Of a DNA stretch of 64,000 bases, positions 43,713 to 52,445 are shown in pieces; the first letter of the stretch is position 1, and the number at the start of each line of letters is the position of its first letter. The stretch covers positions 992,001-1,056,000 of the forward strand of contig NZ_JACHOT010000001.1 in the NCBI RefSeq assembly GCF_014200015.1. Reading direction: 5' to 3'. The notes beneath the pieces are model-generated. The model did no database searches. It had not been told where the DNA came from and saw only the letters and a program-made list of their open reading frames with translations. Both the position numbers and the translations under genes were made by a program. The DNA comes from Aminobacter niigataensis. GTDB lineage: Bacteria > Pseudomonadota > Alphaproteobacteria > Rhizobiales > Rhizobiaceae.

Positions 43713-44254
43713 CAGTTGGTCTCCCAACTGGCCGCGAGCAGCCGGTCCAATGCCGCGCGCGGCTCTGCCGGATCGACCTCCATCGGCACGCAAATTCTCG
43801 TCCAGAGCAGCATGCCGAGAACGACCTCGCTGTCGGGTTCGGTCGGTGGGAAGGGCAGCCCGGCGAGTTCGCGGGCAAACTCGTCGGCACCGACTGCGCC
43901 ATGGCGCGCTGCCTCGGCCACAGCTTCGACATCGTCGAACCAGTCCGACGCAGAGATGGCCAAGCCGGCCAGGGCAGAAGAAGGCGGAGCCGCGACAGTC
44001 AGCGGAAAACTGCGGCCGGCGCGGTCGCCACTTGGCACGACGATGCCGGCCATCGGACCGTTGGCATTGCTGCCGAGCAGGAAGCGGAGGGCAACTTCGT
44101 CGGGCCAGAGACCTGACGATTGCAGTGGCGCCAGATGGCTTGCGACCCAGCGGTCCCATGCGCGCACGAAGTCGACCGGAAGGCCCCGGCCGACAAAGTC
44201 GCCGGTCGCCGGGATCTTGCCGTAGAAGCCGGTGCCTAGATGTTCAACGGGCAC
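43712..44254 (-). CDS. tagF: T6SS regulatory protein TagF (ImpM)
   Basis: A 180-residue TagF/ImpM protein. The family opening GFYGKIPATGDFVGRGLPVDFVRAWDRW (about residues 9-36) is diagnostic. TagF represses T6SS assembly post-translationally in Pseudomonas and Agrobacterium, in the latter as a fusion with PppA; here the two are separate genes about 14 kb apart. It overlaps the tssM 3' end by 19 bases and the DUF2169 start by one base, so it links the core operon to the cargo module. Confidence 0.92.
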   Translation of the reverse strand: MPVEHLGTGFYGKIPATGDFVGRGLPVDFVRAWDRWVASHLAPLQSSGLWPDEVALRFLLGSNANGPMAGIVVPSGDRAGRSFPLTVAAPPSSALAGLAISASDWFDDVEAVAEAARHGAVGADEFARELAGLPFPPTEPDSEVVLGMLLWTRICVPMEVDPAEPRAALDRLLAASWETN

Positions 44255-47200
44255 GTGAACCTCTTGAACATCTGGAGGTTGTAGGGGTTCTCCACGCTTG
44301 CCGCCTTGAGCTCGAAGTCGGCGTAGAAGTTCTTGGCGCCCAGGCGCAGGTTGTAGACATCGGAGAGGGCGGTGCCGGTGAAGCGGCCCTTGGTGAGCAG
44401 CCTGAGCCAGGCCCAGCTGCCGGTTTCGTTGACGATGACCTCGGGCGAGCCGTCGATCGGCTGGAAGGCAAGCGAAATCGTTCCGGTGCCATCCTTGCCC
44501 GGCCAGGTCATGGGCTGCGGGCGGGTGGCGTTGTTGAAGTAGACAAGGCTCTGGCCATCGAGGTTGAGCGTCACCCGGGTGACGGTGGGCGACAGATCCT
44601 TGGGCTCGAGCGTGAAGCTCATCAGCGGTCCCGTGCCACCGGGGAACAGGTCATCGCGGATGCGCCGCGCCTGTTCGAAGGCGGCGAGCGCAGAGGCGTC
44701 GAGGCCGAAATCGGCCCGCCAGGTCCAGGGCTGCTTGGCGGTGTCGACATAACTGATCAGATGATCGTTGGTGAAGGCGTCGATCAGCCCGCCGGGACCG
44801 AACAGCCGGGCGAAATCGCGGACATTGACGTCGACGGCACTTGCCGGACTGAAAGGATAGCGATCGGTCAGCGCCGCCTGGCAGAACGGCAGGATGTCGG
44901 CACGCCAGATGGCGTTGAGCTCGGAGGTGACCGCCTTTTCGGTCAGGCCGCTGGTGTCGCCGGCGATGCCGCCGAGCCAGTCGTCGATGGGATCGGGCAG
45001 GATCTGCGCCTGGCGCGCGACGGCACCCGTCAGTTCGGCGAGGCCGCCCTGTTTCTTGATGGCATCCTGCGGGTCGGGATTGGCGGTGACGGTCTGCAGC
45101 ACGTTGGAAAGCGCGGTAAGCGCGACGACGGCCGCATCGAGCATAGGCGGCTGGCCGTCCACCTCGGCGACGGCGCCCTTGAGCGGCTTGAAATGCTCGG
45201 CGACGAGCGTGCCGGTCATGTCGACTTCGGCAGCCGAGCCGGCACGCGGCAATAGCTTGGCACCTGCCTTGGCGAGCTTGCCGACCTTGCCGAGCTTGCT
45301 GAGCAGCTTGTTGGCGCCCTTGGCCGCGGCCTTGTTGTCGCCCGCAGGCTCCTCGTCCGATCGCACGAGGTCGGTTTCGTGGACCACCGCCGTGACGAGG
45401 CGCTTCAGCGCTGAATCGGCGCTGGAGAGATCCTTGAGGTTTTCGCTGGCAACGTTGAGGTCGGTGAGGGGCGCCAGACGGATATCGCGCAGCAGGCTGT
45501 CCCACTGGGCGATGAAATCCTCGTAGTAGAGCTTGAGGATGTCCTCCGACAGTGCCGACACTGAGGTTTCGGAATTCTCCGCGCAGCCGCCGGCAAAGAC
45601 AGCACGATCGAGCGCCGCCTGGGCGGCGACCTCTTCCAGCCGGTCGAGGATGACGTCGTGGAAGCCGGCATAGGTGAATGCACCCGAAATGCCGATACGC
45701 ATCGTCTTGTCCGAACGCCGGGCAAATACCTTGGAGCCGTTCGGGCCGGCGAAATTTGCCGGAATCCACTCTTTCAGTTCGGAGACTGCGGGGTCGGCCA
45801 GCAGTTGCTTGTAGGCGCGCGCCGGCAGGGAGATTGTGCAGACGCTCTTAAGCGCTTCCGCGACCAGCGCCGGATCGGGCGCGACGTAGCTCGCATCGAC
45901 CGTCATGCGGCGGATGGCGGCGAGCTGGTGCTCTTCGGCATCCGGTGTCGGGAAGGGCGCCACAGGCGCGAATTCGGGGAGGTCGTTCACCCACCAGGCT
46001 TGCACAAAGTCGGGGTCCATCTGCGACAGCCCGGTCATCATGCGGTAGGTCTTGAGCGCACCCAGCATGAATTCGGGATCGCGGACCTGCCGCCACATCG
46101 TCGTTTCGAGCAATGCCACCATGCGCGGTTCGAGGATGTTGCGCAGGGCGTGGTTGTATGTGTCGGCCTGCGCCCGCAGCAGCTCAGGCGATGCCGTCGG
46201 CCCGAGCAGATCGCGCACACCGCTCGGCGGTGCTGTACGGGCATTCGCCACTTCCGTGACCGCGGCGAGCGCGATGTCGATGTCTGGCGCGTCAACGGGC
46301 GCCGGCCTGGCAGCCAAGGGTGCGAGCGGCGCCTGCAAAGCCTCGAGCTGACCCGCCTGTGCCGCGATGGCGTTGCGGTTGTCGTAGTAGGACAGGCCGA
46401 AGAGCGCGCCTGCCAAGAGCACGGCTGCTCCTGACGCAGCGGCCGCCGCGCGCCAGATCCAGGTGCGGCGACGTTGCGCCACCGGATCGAACATGCCGAG
46501 GCCGGCTTCCTTGAATACCACTTCGGTGAGCAGGTTCTTGAGGAAGAAGCTGCGCTTTTCCACCCGCGGCGAGGCCATGGCCCGCCGTGGCGGCAAGCCG
46601 AACGACGAGGACAGTGCAGCGGTCAGCCGGTCGATCGGCGCGCCTTCCTGCGTTGCAGATGTCAGGTAGACGCCGCGCAGCCAGGCGCTGTCTTCGTAGC
46701 GGCTCTCGCCGAAGATATGTTCGACCAGCAGCCGGACGGGCTCGGACAGGCTTTCGACCTGCGCCGGGAAGCGGAAGATCTCGGCCCGGGCGGCGAGGGC
46801 GTCTTCATCTTCGAGGCGCGGAACAAGCCGTTTCTCGAGTTCGGTCGCCAAAAGCGAGATCTCGCTGGCCACCATCTTGCCGTCCACGCGCGCATCAGGT
46901 GCGAATGTCGCGCCCCAGACCTGTTCGCGGGCGGAGGTGGAGAGACCGCCGAAGAACGGCTCGAAGCCCTTGATCAGGTCCGCCTTGGTCAACATCAGAT
47001 AGACCGGCAAGCGGATTTCCAGGCGTTCGTTGAGTTCGGCGAGGCGGCGGCGGATCTTGCGGCCATGCGCCTTGATGGCTTCGTCGCCCTCGGAAAGCGC
47101 ATCGATCGAAAGCGCGACGATGACGCCGTTGAGCGCCCGCCTCCCACGATGTCGTTTCAACAGGTCGAGGAAGCCCAGCCATTCGGCGGCATCAACGTCG

Positions 47201-47775
47201 GGCTGGCTTTCCTGCTGGACGTAGCGGCCGGCGGTATCGATGAGCACAGCGTGTTCGGAGAAGAACCAGTCGCAGTTGCGGGTGCCGCCGACGCCCTGGA
47301 TGTCGTCGGTCAGGTCGATCGGGAAGTTAAGGCCAGACTGGCGCAGCGCCGTCGTCTTGCCGGTCGCAGGCGGCCCGACGATGACGTACCACGGCATCTC
47401 GCGCAGGAACTTGCGCCCGCCGAGCTTGCGGCGCTTCAACTCGTCCATCAGCCCCTGGAACTTGGCGCCGACCGCCGCAACGCTTTGCTCGCCCGGGGTG
47501 AGCGGCTTTTCGATCGCCGGGGCGGCGATCTCGGCGACAAACACCCGGTTGGCGCGGATGGCCCTGCGCTGGGCCAGGATCAGCCAGATGAGCCAGAGGA
47601 TGACCAGGCCGGCGATCATCGCCATGCGCACGGTCTCGGACGCAAAGGGCGTGCTCTGGCCGACCGCCACGATCGGGCCGAAAACCCAGATGATCAGCGA
47701 CAGCAGCGTCAGGCCGATCAAGGTCCAGAGCCACCGCGATGTCAGTACTGCCCAGAGGAAGCGCAGGATGAACAT
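44236..47775 (-). CDS. tssM: T6SS membrane complex protein TssM (IcmF/VasK), first copy
   Basis: A 1179-residue TssM. N-terminal membrane segments lie at about 5-30 and 43-65 (RWLWTLIGLTLLSLIIWVFG; AMIAGLVILWLIWLILA). The cytosolic NTPase domain has Walker A GPPATGKTTAL (about 133-143) and VLIDTAGRYVQQES. A third membrane segment is near 440 (AAAASGAAVLLAGALFGLSY). The large periplasmic part ends in the C-terminal beta domain (ETGSWAWLRLLTKG). It begins three bases after tssL and overlaps tagF. A paralogue lies at 30003-33530. Confidence 0.95.
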   Translation of the reverse strand: MFILRFLWAVLTSRWLWTLIGLTLLSLIIWVFGPIVAVGQSTPFASETVRMAMIAGLVILWLIWLILAQRRAIRANRVFVAEIAAPAIEKPLTPGEQSVAAVGAKFQGLMDELKRRKLGGRKFLREMPWYVIVGPPATGKTTALRQSGLNFPIDLTDDIQGVGGTRNCDWFFSEHAVLIDTAGRYVQQESQPDVDAAEWLGFLDLLKRHRGRRALNGVIVALSIDALSEGDEAIKAHGRKIRRRLAELNERLEIRLPVYLMLTKADLIKGFEPFFGGLSTSAREQVWGATFAPDARVDGKMVASEISLLATELEKRLVPRLEDEDALAARAEIFRFPAQVESLSEPVRLLVEHIFGESRYEDSAWLRGVYLTSATQEGAPIDRLTAALSSSFGLPPRRAMASPRVEKRSFFLKNLLTEVVFKEAGLGMFDPVAQRRRTWIWRAAAAASGAAVLLAGALFGLSYYDNRNAIAAQAGQLEALQAPLAPLAARPAPVDAPDIDIALAAVTEVANARTAPPSGVRDLLGPTASPELLRAQADTYNHALRNILEPRMVALLETTMWRQVRDPEFMLGALKTYRMMTGLSQMDPDFVQAWWVNDLPEFAPVAPFPTPDAEEHQLAAIRRMTVDASYVAPDPALVAEALKSVCTISLPARAYKQLLADPAVSELKEWIPANFAGPNGSKVFARRSDKTMRIGISGAFTYAGFHDVILDRLEEVAAQAALDRAVFAGGCAENSETSVSALSEDILKLYYEDFIAQWDSLLRDIRLAPLTDLNVASENLKDLSSADSALKRLVTAVVHETDLVRSDEEPAGDNKAAAKGANKLLSKLGKVGKLAKAGAKLLPRAGSAAEVDMTGTLVAEHFKPLKGAVAEVDGQPPMLDAAVVALTALSNVLQTVTANPDPQDAIKKQGGLAELTGAVARQAQILPDPIDDWLGGIAGDTSGLTEKAVTSELNAIWRADILPFCQAALTDRYPFSPASAVDVNVRDFARLFGPGGLIDAFTNDHLISYVDTAKQPWTWRADFGLDASALAAFEQARRIRDDLFPGGTGPLMSFTLEPKDLSPTVTRVTLNLDGQSLVYFNNATRPQPMTWPGKDGTGTISLAFQPIDGSPEVIVNETGSWAWLRLLTKGRFTGTALSDVYNLRLGAKNFYADFELKAASVENPYNLQMFKRFTCPLNI

Positions 47776-47778
47776 CTG

Positions 47779-49098
47779 TCACAGCCTCTTTTCGACCAGC
47801 ACTTCGACACGGCGATTGAGCGCGCGCCCTTCGCGGGTGCCGTCGTCGGCGACCGGGTCGGTGGCGGCGCGGCCTTCCGAGCGCACGCGCTCGCGCGGCA
47901 CGCCGTTCTGGACGAGGATATCGGCGATCGTCGCAGCGCGGGCCTCCGACAGGCGCTGGTTGGTCGACAACGGGTTGGTACGCTGCAGCGGAATGCCGTC
48001 GGTGTGGCCGACCACGGTGATGTTGCCGATCAGCTCCTGGTTTTCGAGGATGACCTTGGCGATCGATACGATGAGGGGCTGGAAGCCGTCGGTCAGTTCC
48101 GCACGCGACGACTGGAACAGTTCCGGATTGCTGGCCTGGATGACGAGGCGGGCCAGCGACACGCTTTCGGCGCCCTTCAGTGCCGGGCGCAGCCCTTCCG
48201 GTGCGGCGGCGGCAAATTCCGGCAACAGCGCGAAGTCGACGGTCTCGACCGGTGGGGCCTCGGCTTGCGGTGCGGTGCGCAACAGCTCGGCGCGATCGGC
48301 CGGCGGAAGGGCGCGAACTAGCGTGGTCAGTTGCGTCGCCTGGTTGCTCAATGACATCGATAGACCGACATAGATGGCCGTCGCCAGCACGGCGGCGATG
48401 ACCGCCATCACCCACAGTGGAACAGTGAAGCGCGGCGGCTCGTCGGACGCGACGACGCCGCGCCAGTTGGGCGACAGCGAGGCATCCTCGGCATCGGCAT
48501 TGCGAAGGAAGCGGGCAGCGGCGACGCGCACGGCGTTCAGCGAGCGGTCGCCGGCGCGTCCGGGCACGCGATATTTGCCCCGGAAGCCGAGTGCCATGCA
48601 GTAATACTGCAGCTCCAGCATTTCTTGGTCGCGATTGGGATGGCGCTCGAGATCCTCCAGGCGCGAGAAGAACTGCGCGCCGGCATCGACATCGCCGCGT
48701 AACATGACGACGAGCGGCTGGCGCGGCCAGATGCTGGCGCCACCCCAAGGTGTGTTCAGGGCCAGGTCGTCGAGCAAGGCAGCGACAGACCAGGCAGCCT
48801 GATCGGCCCGTTCGAGCGACGATCCGCTGGCAACGGCTGTGTCGCGTGCGCGGACCAGCTCTTCCAGAAGCCGCGTGCGCAGCACTTCGGGGTTTTCCGG
48901 CGGCAGGGCGTTTTCGAGTTCGGGCGCGAATTCCAGCAGGGCCGAAAACGCGTTGACCAGCTTGTTGGGGTGGGCGCGGGCCCGCTGCAGGGGCGCTACG
49001 GTAAAAGGCATCGGCGCGCGTGGCATCGGCGTACCGACCATGCGTATCCGGGTACGCTCACGATCCTCCGACAAGCCGAAAGGATCGTCCTGGCTCAT
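47779..49098 (-). CDS. tssL: T6SS protein TssL (DotU/IcmH) with C-terminal OmpA domain, first copy
   Basis: A 439-residue TssL. The DotU domain (about residues 45-215) includes NKLVNAFSALLEFAPELEN and MLELQYYCMALGFRGKYR, a family hallmark. One membrane helix VPLWVMAVIAAVLATAIYVG is near 225-245. The OmpA-like domain (about 310-439) carries TVVGHTDGIPLQRTNP and RLSEARAATIADILVQNG. It contacts TssM and TssK at the inner membrane and peptidoglycan through OmpA. Spacing is four bases to tssK upstream and three bases to tssM downstream. Confidence 0.95.
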   Translation of the reverse strand: MSQDDPFGLSEDRERTRIRMVGTPMPRAPMPFTVAPLQRARAHPNKLVNAFSALLEFAPELENALPPENPEVLRTRLLEELVRARDTAVASGSSLERADQAAWSVAALLDDLALNTPWGGASIWPRQPLVVMLRGDVDAGAQFFSRLEDLERHPNRDQEMLELQYYCMALGFRGKYRVPGRAGDRSLNAVRVAAARFLRNADAEDASLSPNWRGVVASDEPPRFTVPLWVMAVIAAVLATAIYVGLSMSLSNQATQLTTLVRALPPADRAELLRTAPQAEAPPVETVDFALLPEFAAAAPEGLRPALKGAESVSLARLVIQASNPELFQSSRAELTDGFQPLIVSIAKVILENQELIGNITVVGHTDGIPLQRTNPLSTNQRLSEARAATIADILVQNGVPRERVRSEGRAATDPVADDGTREGRALNRRVEVLVEKRL

Positions 49099-49102
49099 CG
49101 CA

Positions 49103-50437
49103 TCACCTGTTCACCGAATAGCAGTCGACCTGCGGCTCGCTCGGCAGCACGCCCGAAACGCCAATGACGAATCCGGGGGCGTCGAGGAGGGAGGCCCAAT
49201 GCTCGCTTCTCTGATCTAGCTCAAGGCAAAGACGGTCGCCGTCATAGGGGATCTCGCGCGGCTGCGAGTGCAGCGGCTTGAGCGGAATGCCGGGCAGGCG
49301 CGACTTCCACAGGCCTTCGAATTCGCCGGCGGCACCGACGGTCGCCTGGTTGACGAAGATCTTGCGCAAGGCGTCTTCGGAGAGTTCGGAGCCGACGCGG
49401 ATGACGATGCGGCTCGCCACCAAAAGCTTTGGATTGTCGATGCGCACCTTCCAGACATTGGTCGAGTGCCGCATGACGGGCAGCGCCCGCGACTTGGGTT
49501 CGACATAGCGGAGGCTGAGGATCAGCGAACGCAACGTGTCGGCGAGCGCCGAATAGGCCGGCCCCGGCGCCATGTGATCGTAGATCGGCAGTTCGGCCAA
49601 GCGGCGCGAGTTCGATCCGTAGGTCGCCATCGACCCGGCGAGGCCGGCAAGCTCGAGATAAAGATCGGCCGGGTGGAAGATGTCCTGCGCCAGCATGTGC
49701 GCCAGGCGCGGGCGCGCCGCGTTGGCGAGATTGAGCATCAGCAGATCTTCGACGCTGCGTCCGGGGCCGCCGAGCACCATCTTGGCGTGTGCCTCGGCAA
49801 TCTGGTCGAGGCCGGTGATCACCTCCTGCAGCAGTTGGGCGTACCAAGGTACGGCACCGGTCGCCAATGTCGGCGGCAGGAAGCTGGGGTCGACGGCAAC
49901 GCCGCCATCGGCGCGAACGCCGGTTATCTCGGTGATCGGCAGCGCAGTGTAGCCGCCAATCGACTTGCCGGGGGCGAGAAGCAGCGCTTGCGGCCGTGCG
50001 ATCTCGATCTCCTCGGGATCCGATCCGCCATGTACGGCGTCGCGAACGGTGACGATGCGGCCGCGATAACGCGCACCGCTGGTCTCGGCATGGGCAGGAT
50101 CGAAGCCGACGCCGCCCGGCGGCTCCAAGGGTACGGCAATCAGCACCGGACCGCCGCCCATGTCGGCAGTGATGGCCAGCGGCTTCGGCGCATCCATGGT
50201 TTCGGGGATGGCGAAGGGCGTTCCATCGGGAAAGATACCACGGGCCGACAGGACTGCCACCTGTCCGGCCTCCAGCAAGGCGGGGTCGAGCGTCAATGCG
50301 CGAAAGCCGAACGTATGCAACTGCCCGGCCTGCAGGGAACCGCGCACTGTCGCTTCGAAGAACCGGTCCTGTTGCTGGAAGTGCTGGGTCCGAAGGAACA
50401 GCCCTTCGGACCAGAGCACCCTGTTTGTATCTGTCAT
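49103..50437 (-). CDS. tssK: T6SS baseplate protein TssK
   Basis: A 444-residue TssK (VasE/ImpJ), which joins the baseplate to the TssL/TssM membrane complex. The family opening NRVLWSEGLFLRTQHFQQQDRFFE is present, and the C-terminal head domain has DRLCLELDQRSEHW, typical of TssK. Length matches the family (about 445). It lies between tssJ (40 bases upstream) and tssL (4 bases downstream). Confidence 0.95.
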   Translation of the reverse strand: MTDTNRVLWSEGLFLRTQHFQQQDRFFEATVRGSLQAGQLHTFGFRALTLDPALLEAGQVAVLSARGIFPDGTPFAIPETMDAPKPLAITADMGGGPVLIAVPLEPPGGVGFDPAHAETSGARYRGRIVTVRDAVHGGSDPEEIEIARPQALLLAPGKSIGGYTALPITEITGVRADGGVAVDPSFLPPTLATGAVPWYAQLLQEVITGLDQIAEAHAKMVLGGPGRSVEDLLMLNLANAARPRLAHMLAQDIFHPADLYLELAGLAGSMATYGSNSRRLAELPIYDHMAPGPAYSALADTLRSLILSLRYVEPKSRALPVMRHSTNVWKVRIDNPKLLVASRIVIRVGSELSEDALRKIFVNQATVGAAGEFEGLWKSRLPGIPLKPLHSQPREIPYDGDRLCLELDQRSEHWASLLDAPGFVIGVSGVLPSEPQVDCYSVNR

Positions 50438-50477
50438 GCGGCAACTCTCTGCATCGCGAACTCCGTTCTGGGCCGAG

Positions 50478-50930
50478 TCAGGCCGAAATGCCTCCGCTGC
50501 CGAGGGTCACAGCGATCGTCAGCGTCGACCCCGGCGAGACCGACTTCGTCGTTCGCCAGGTGCGGCCCGTCGGTTCGCGGACCAGGGCGACGAAGCCGAG
50601 CGCGGTTGCTTCCGGCTCGACGGTGATCGTCTTCGATGCGCCTTGGCCGGGGCCGACCGAGAGTGTGTCCGAGCCGAGCAGGTCGCCGGCAAGAGCGGAA
50701 CCTGCGTCGCCCTGCAAGGCGAAATAGTCCGCCGAGTTGAACTTGCCCGTGCTCTTCAATCGCATGACGAGAACGGTCACCGGCCTGTCGCCGCCGTCAG
50801 GTCCGGGGTTCATGCCGGCTTGACCGCTCACATTGACGGTGACTGTGGACGGTTTCGGCGGCCCGCTCTGGCAGGCGGTAACCAGTCCTGTAGCGCCGAG
50901 AGCAAGTATGAAGTCGCGCCGGTCTATCAT
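50478..50930 (-). CDS. tssJ: T6SS outer-membrane lipoprotein TssJ
   Basis: A 150-residue TssJ (VasD/Lip), which is lipid-anchored at the outer membrane and docks the periplasmic part of TssM. The signal sequence MIDRRDFILALGATGLVTAC ends in a lipobox VTAC with Cys20. The transthyretin-like domain includes NVSGQAGMNPGPDGGDRPVTV and FVALVREPTGRTW. The signal has RRDF ahead of a weakly hydrophobic core, which looks like a twin-arginine motif; most TssJ use Sec. Only one TssJ is present although TssL and TssM occur twice. Confidence 0.9.
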   Translation of the reverse strand: MIDRRDFILALGATGLVTACQSGPPKPSTVTVNVSGQAGMNPGPDGGDRPVTVLVMRLKSTGKFNSADYFALQGDAGSALAGDLLGSDTLSVGPGQGASKTITVEPEATALGFVALVREPTGRTWRTTKSVSPGSTLTIAVTLGSGGISA

Positions 50931-50933
50931 GCG

Positions 50934-52445
50934 TCACTCCTCTTCATAGGCGTTGCGGAAATCGGCCCCGATCTCACCCATGAAGCGCGTCTCGGCGCTC
51001 ACGGCGATTTCGCGATGGCGTTTTTTGTAGAGATCCCAGAGCTTCGCGCCGCGGCCGCCGGCCAGCAGCGTCTCGATCGACGAACTCGATTTCAGCTCCT
51101 CTTCGAGTGCGACAGGATCGAAGCGATCAATCATACGGCGCAGCGCACCCTGCAGGCCGCGCCAGGCACGAACATGATGGTGGGCGAGGTCGCGGATGGC
51201 GTCGGCAATTGCCGGCTCGCCGGCGAGGAAGCCGGGGCTGCGCTCGGCGAGGATGGTTGCCAGAACATCGTCCACGGTGGGCAGGAACTTGAGCGGGTTC
51301 ACTTCCGAAGAGCCGACCACGGTCTGCTCGATGCGGGCATTGCCTTTTTCCTCGGCCCGCTTGCGCAGCAGCTGCATCAGGCCTTCGAGCATCAAGCGGT
51401 ATTCACGACCGAACTTCTCCATCTCGGCAATCGGGTCCCGGCCTGAAGCATCGCCCTGATCGAGACCGATGCCGCGAAGGAACGCGGCGCGAAGGGCGCT
51501 GTCGGATGGCAGGGCAGCCTGTGGCGGGGCTGCGTGCAATCTCTCGCGGGCACGAAGCGACGGAGGCGGCGGCGGTGGCGCGTCGACCCGACGTGGCGGC
51601 ACATCCCGGGGGGCGGGAGCGGAAGCCCTGTGTTCTTGCGCGTTCTCTTTCGCCCTGTCCGGCTTCTCGCTGACCGGCAACTCATGCGCAGCCTTTATCG
51701 GCGGAGAGGGAAGATCGAATCCGGCATCGAACGTTTGCTCTGCTTGGCGCGCCGGCTCCTTTGCTGCAGGTGGAGCTTCGACGGATGCAAAGCCGAACGG
51801 GTCGGCGAAGGCGGAGGTGCCGTTCCTGGCTTCGTCCGGATGCCCGTTCGCCACCGGGGTGGACACCGGATCGAGGCTGAAGGGGTCGTCGAATGCCGGC
51901 GAACTGCGTTCGGATTTGTCGCCACGTTCGTAGGCGCGGAAGGCTCCGGCTTGGGGCTGCTCGAACGGATTGGGCAGTTCGGCGGGGCGCGGCCGTTGCG
52001 GCTCCTCGTCGGTCTTGAGCGAAAAGAAATCGTCGCTGCCCATGCTGGCCGGTACACGCGACGCCGCTGGTTGCGGCGGTTGCGGTGTCGACGTCCTTGA
52101 GGGCGATTTTTGCGCCGATGGCTGGGCTGAAGGCTGCAGTTCGACAGCAACGACATAATCGCCCAGCCGGAGCCGCATGCCGTGTCGGAGGCGCGCCGTA
52201 TTGCCTGATCCGAGCGGGCTGCCGGCATCGTCGATGAACAGGCCGCTGCTCGACGTGTCGATGACGAAATAGCCGTCTTCTTCGGCTGTTATGCGGCAGT
52301 GGGCGCGTGAGACGAACATGTCGGGGTCGTCGATCTGCCAGCCCGCCTCAGGACTGCGACCGATCACCAGTTCACCCTTGTCCAGCCGGGACTGGCGCAC
52401 CGCTTGTGCGCGCGGTCCCTGCTCAAGCGTGAGGAGCAAGCTCAT
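50934..52445 (-). CDS. tagH: T6SS-associated FHA domain protein TagH, first copy
   Basis: A 503-residue TagH/ImpI. The N-terminal FHA domain (about residues 1-105) shows LVIGRSPEAGWQIDDPD, SRAHCRI and SSGLFIDDAG. A long Pro/Ala/acidic linker (about 110-300) is predicted disordered. The C-terminal TagH domain has VVGSSEVNPLKFLPTVDDVL and ends in DFRNAYEEE. It reads phosphothreonine and recruits or regulates the envelope complex. It overlaps tssG by four bases and precedes tssJ by three. The FHA loop has SSG in place of the NGT of TagH2. Confidence 0.9.
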   Translation of the reverse strand: MSLLLTLEQGPRAQAVRQSRLDKGELVIGRSPEAGWQIDDPDMFVSRAHCRITAEEDGYFVIDTSSSGLFIDDAGSPLGSGNTARLRHGMRLRLGDYVVAVELQPSAQPSAQKSPSRTSTPQPPQPAASRVPASMGSDDFFSLKTDEEPQRPRPAELPNPFEQPQAGAFRAYERGDKSERSSPAFDDPFSLDPVSTPVANGHPDEARNGTSAFADPFGFASVEAPPAAKEPARQAEQTFDAGFDLPSPPIKAAHELPVSEKPDRAKENAQEHRASAPAPRDVPPRRVDAPPPPPPSLRARERLHAAPPQAALPSDSALRAAFLRGIGLDQGDASGRDPIAEMEKFGREYRLMLEGLMQLLRKRAEEKGNARIEQTVVGSSEVNPLKFLPTVDDVLATILAERSPGFLAGEPAIADAIRDLAHHHVRAWRGLQGALRRMIDRFDPVALEEELKSSSSIETLLAGGRGAKLWDLYKKRHREIAVSAETRFMGEIGADFRNAYEEE

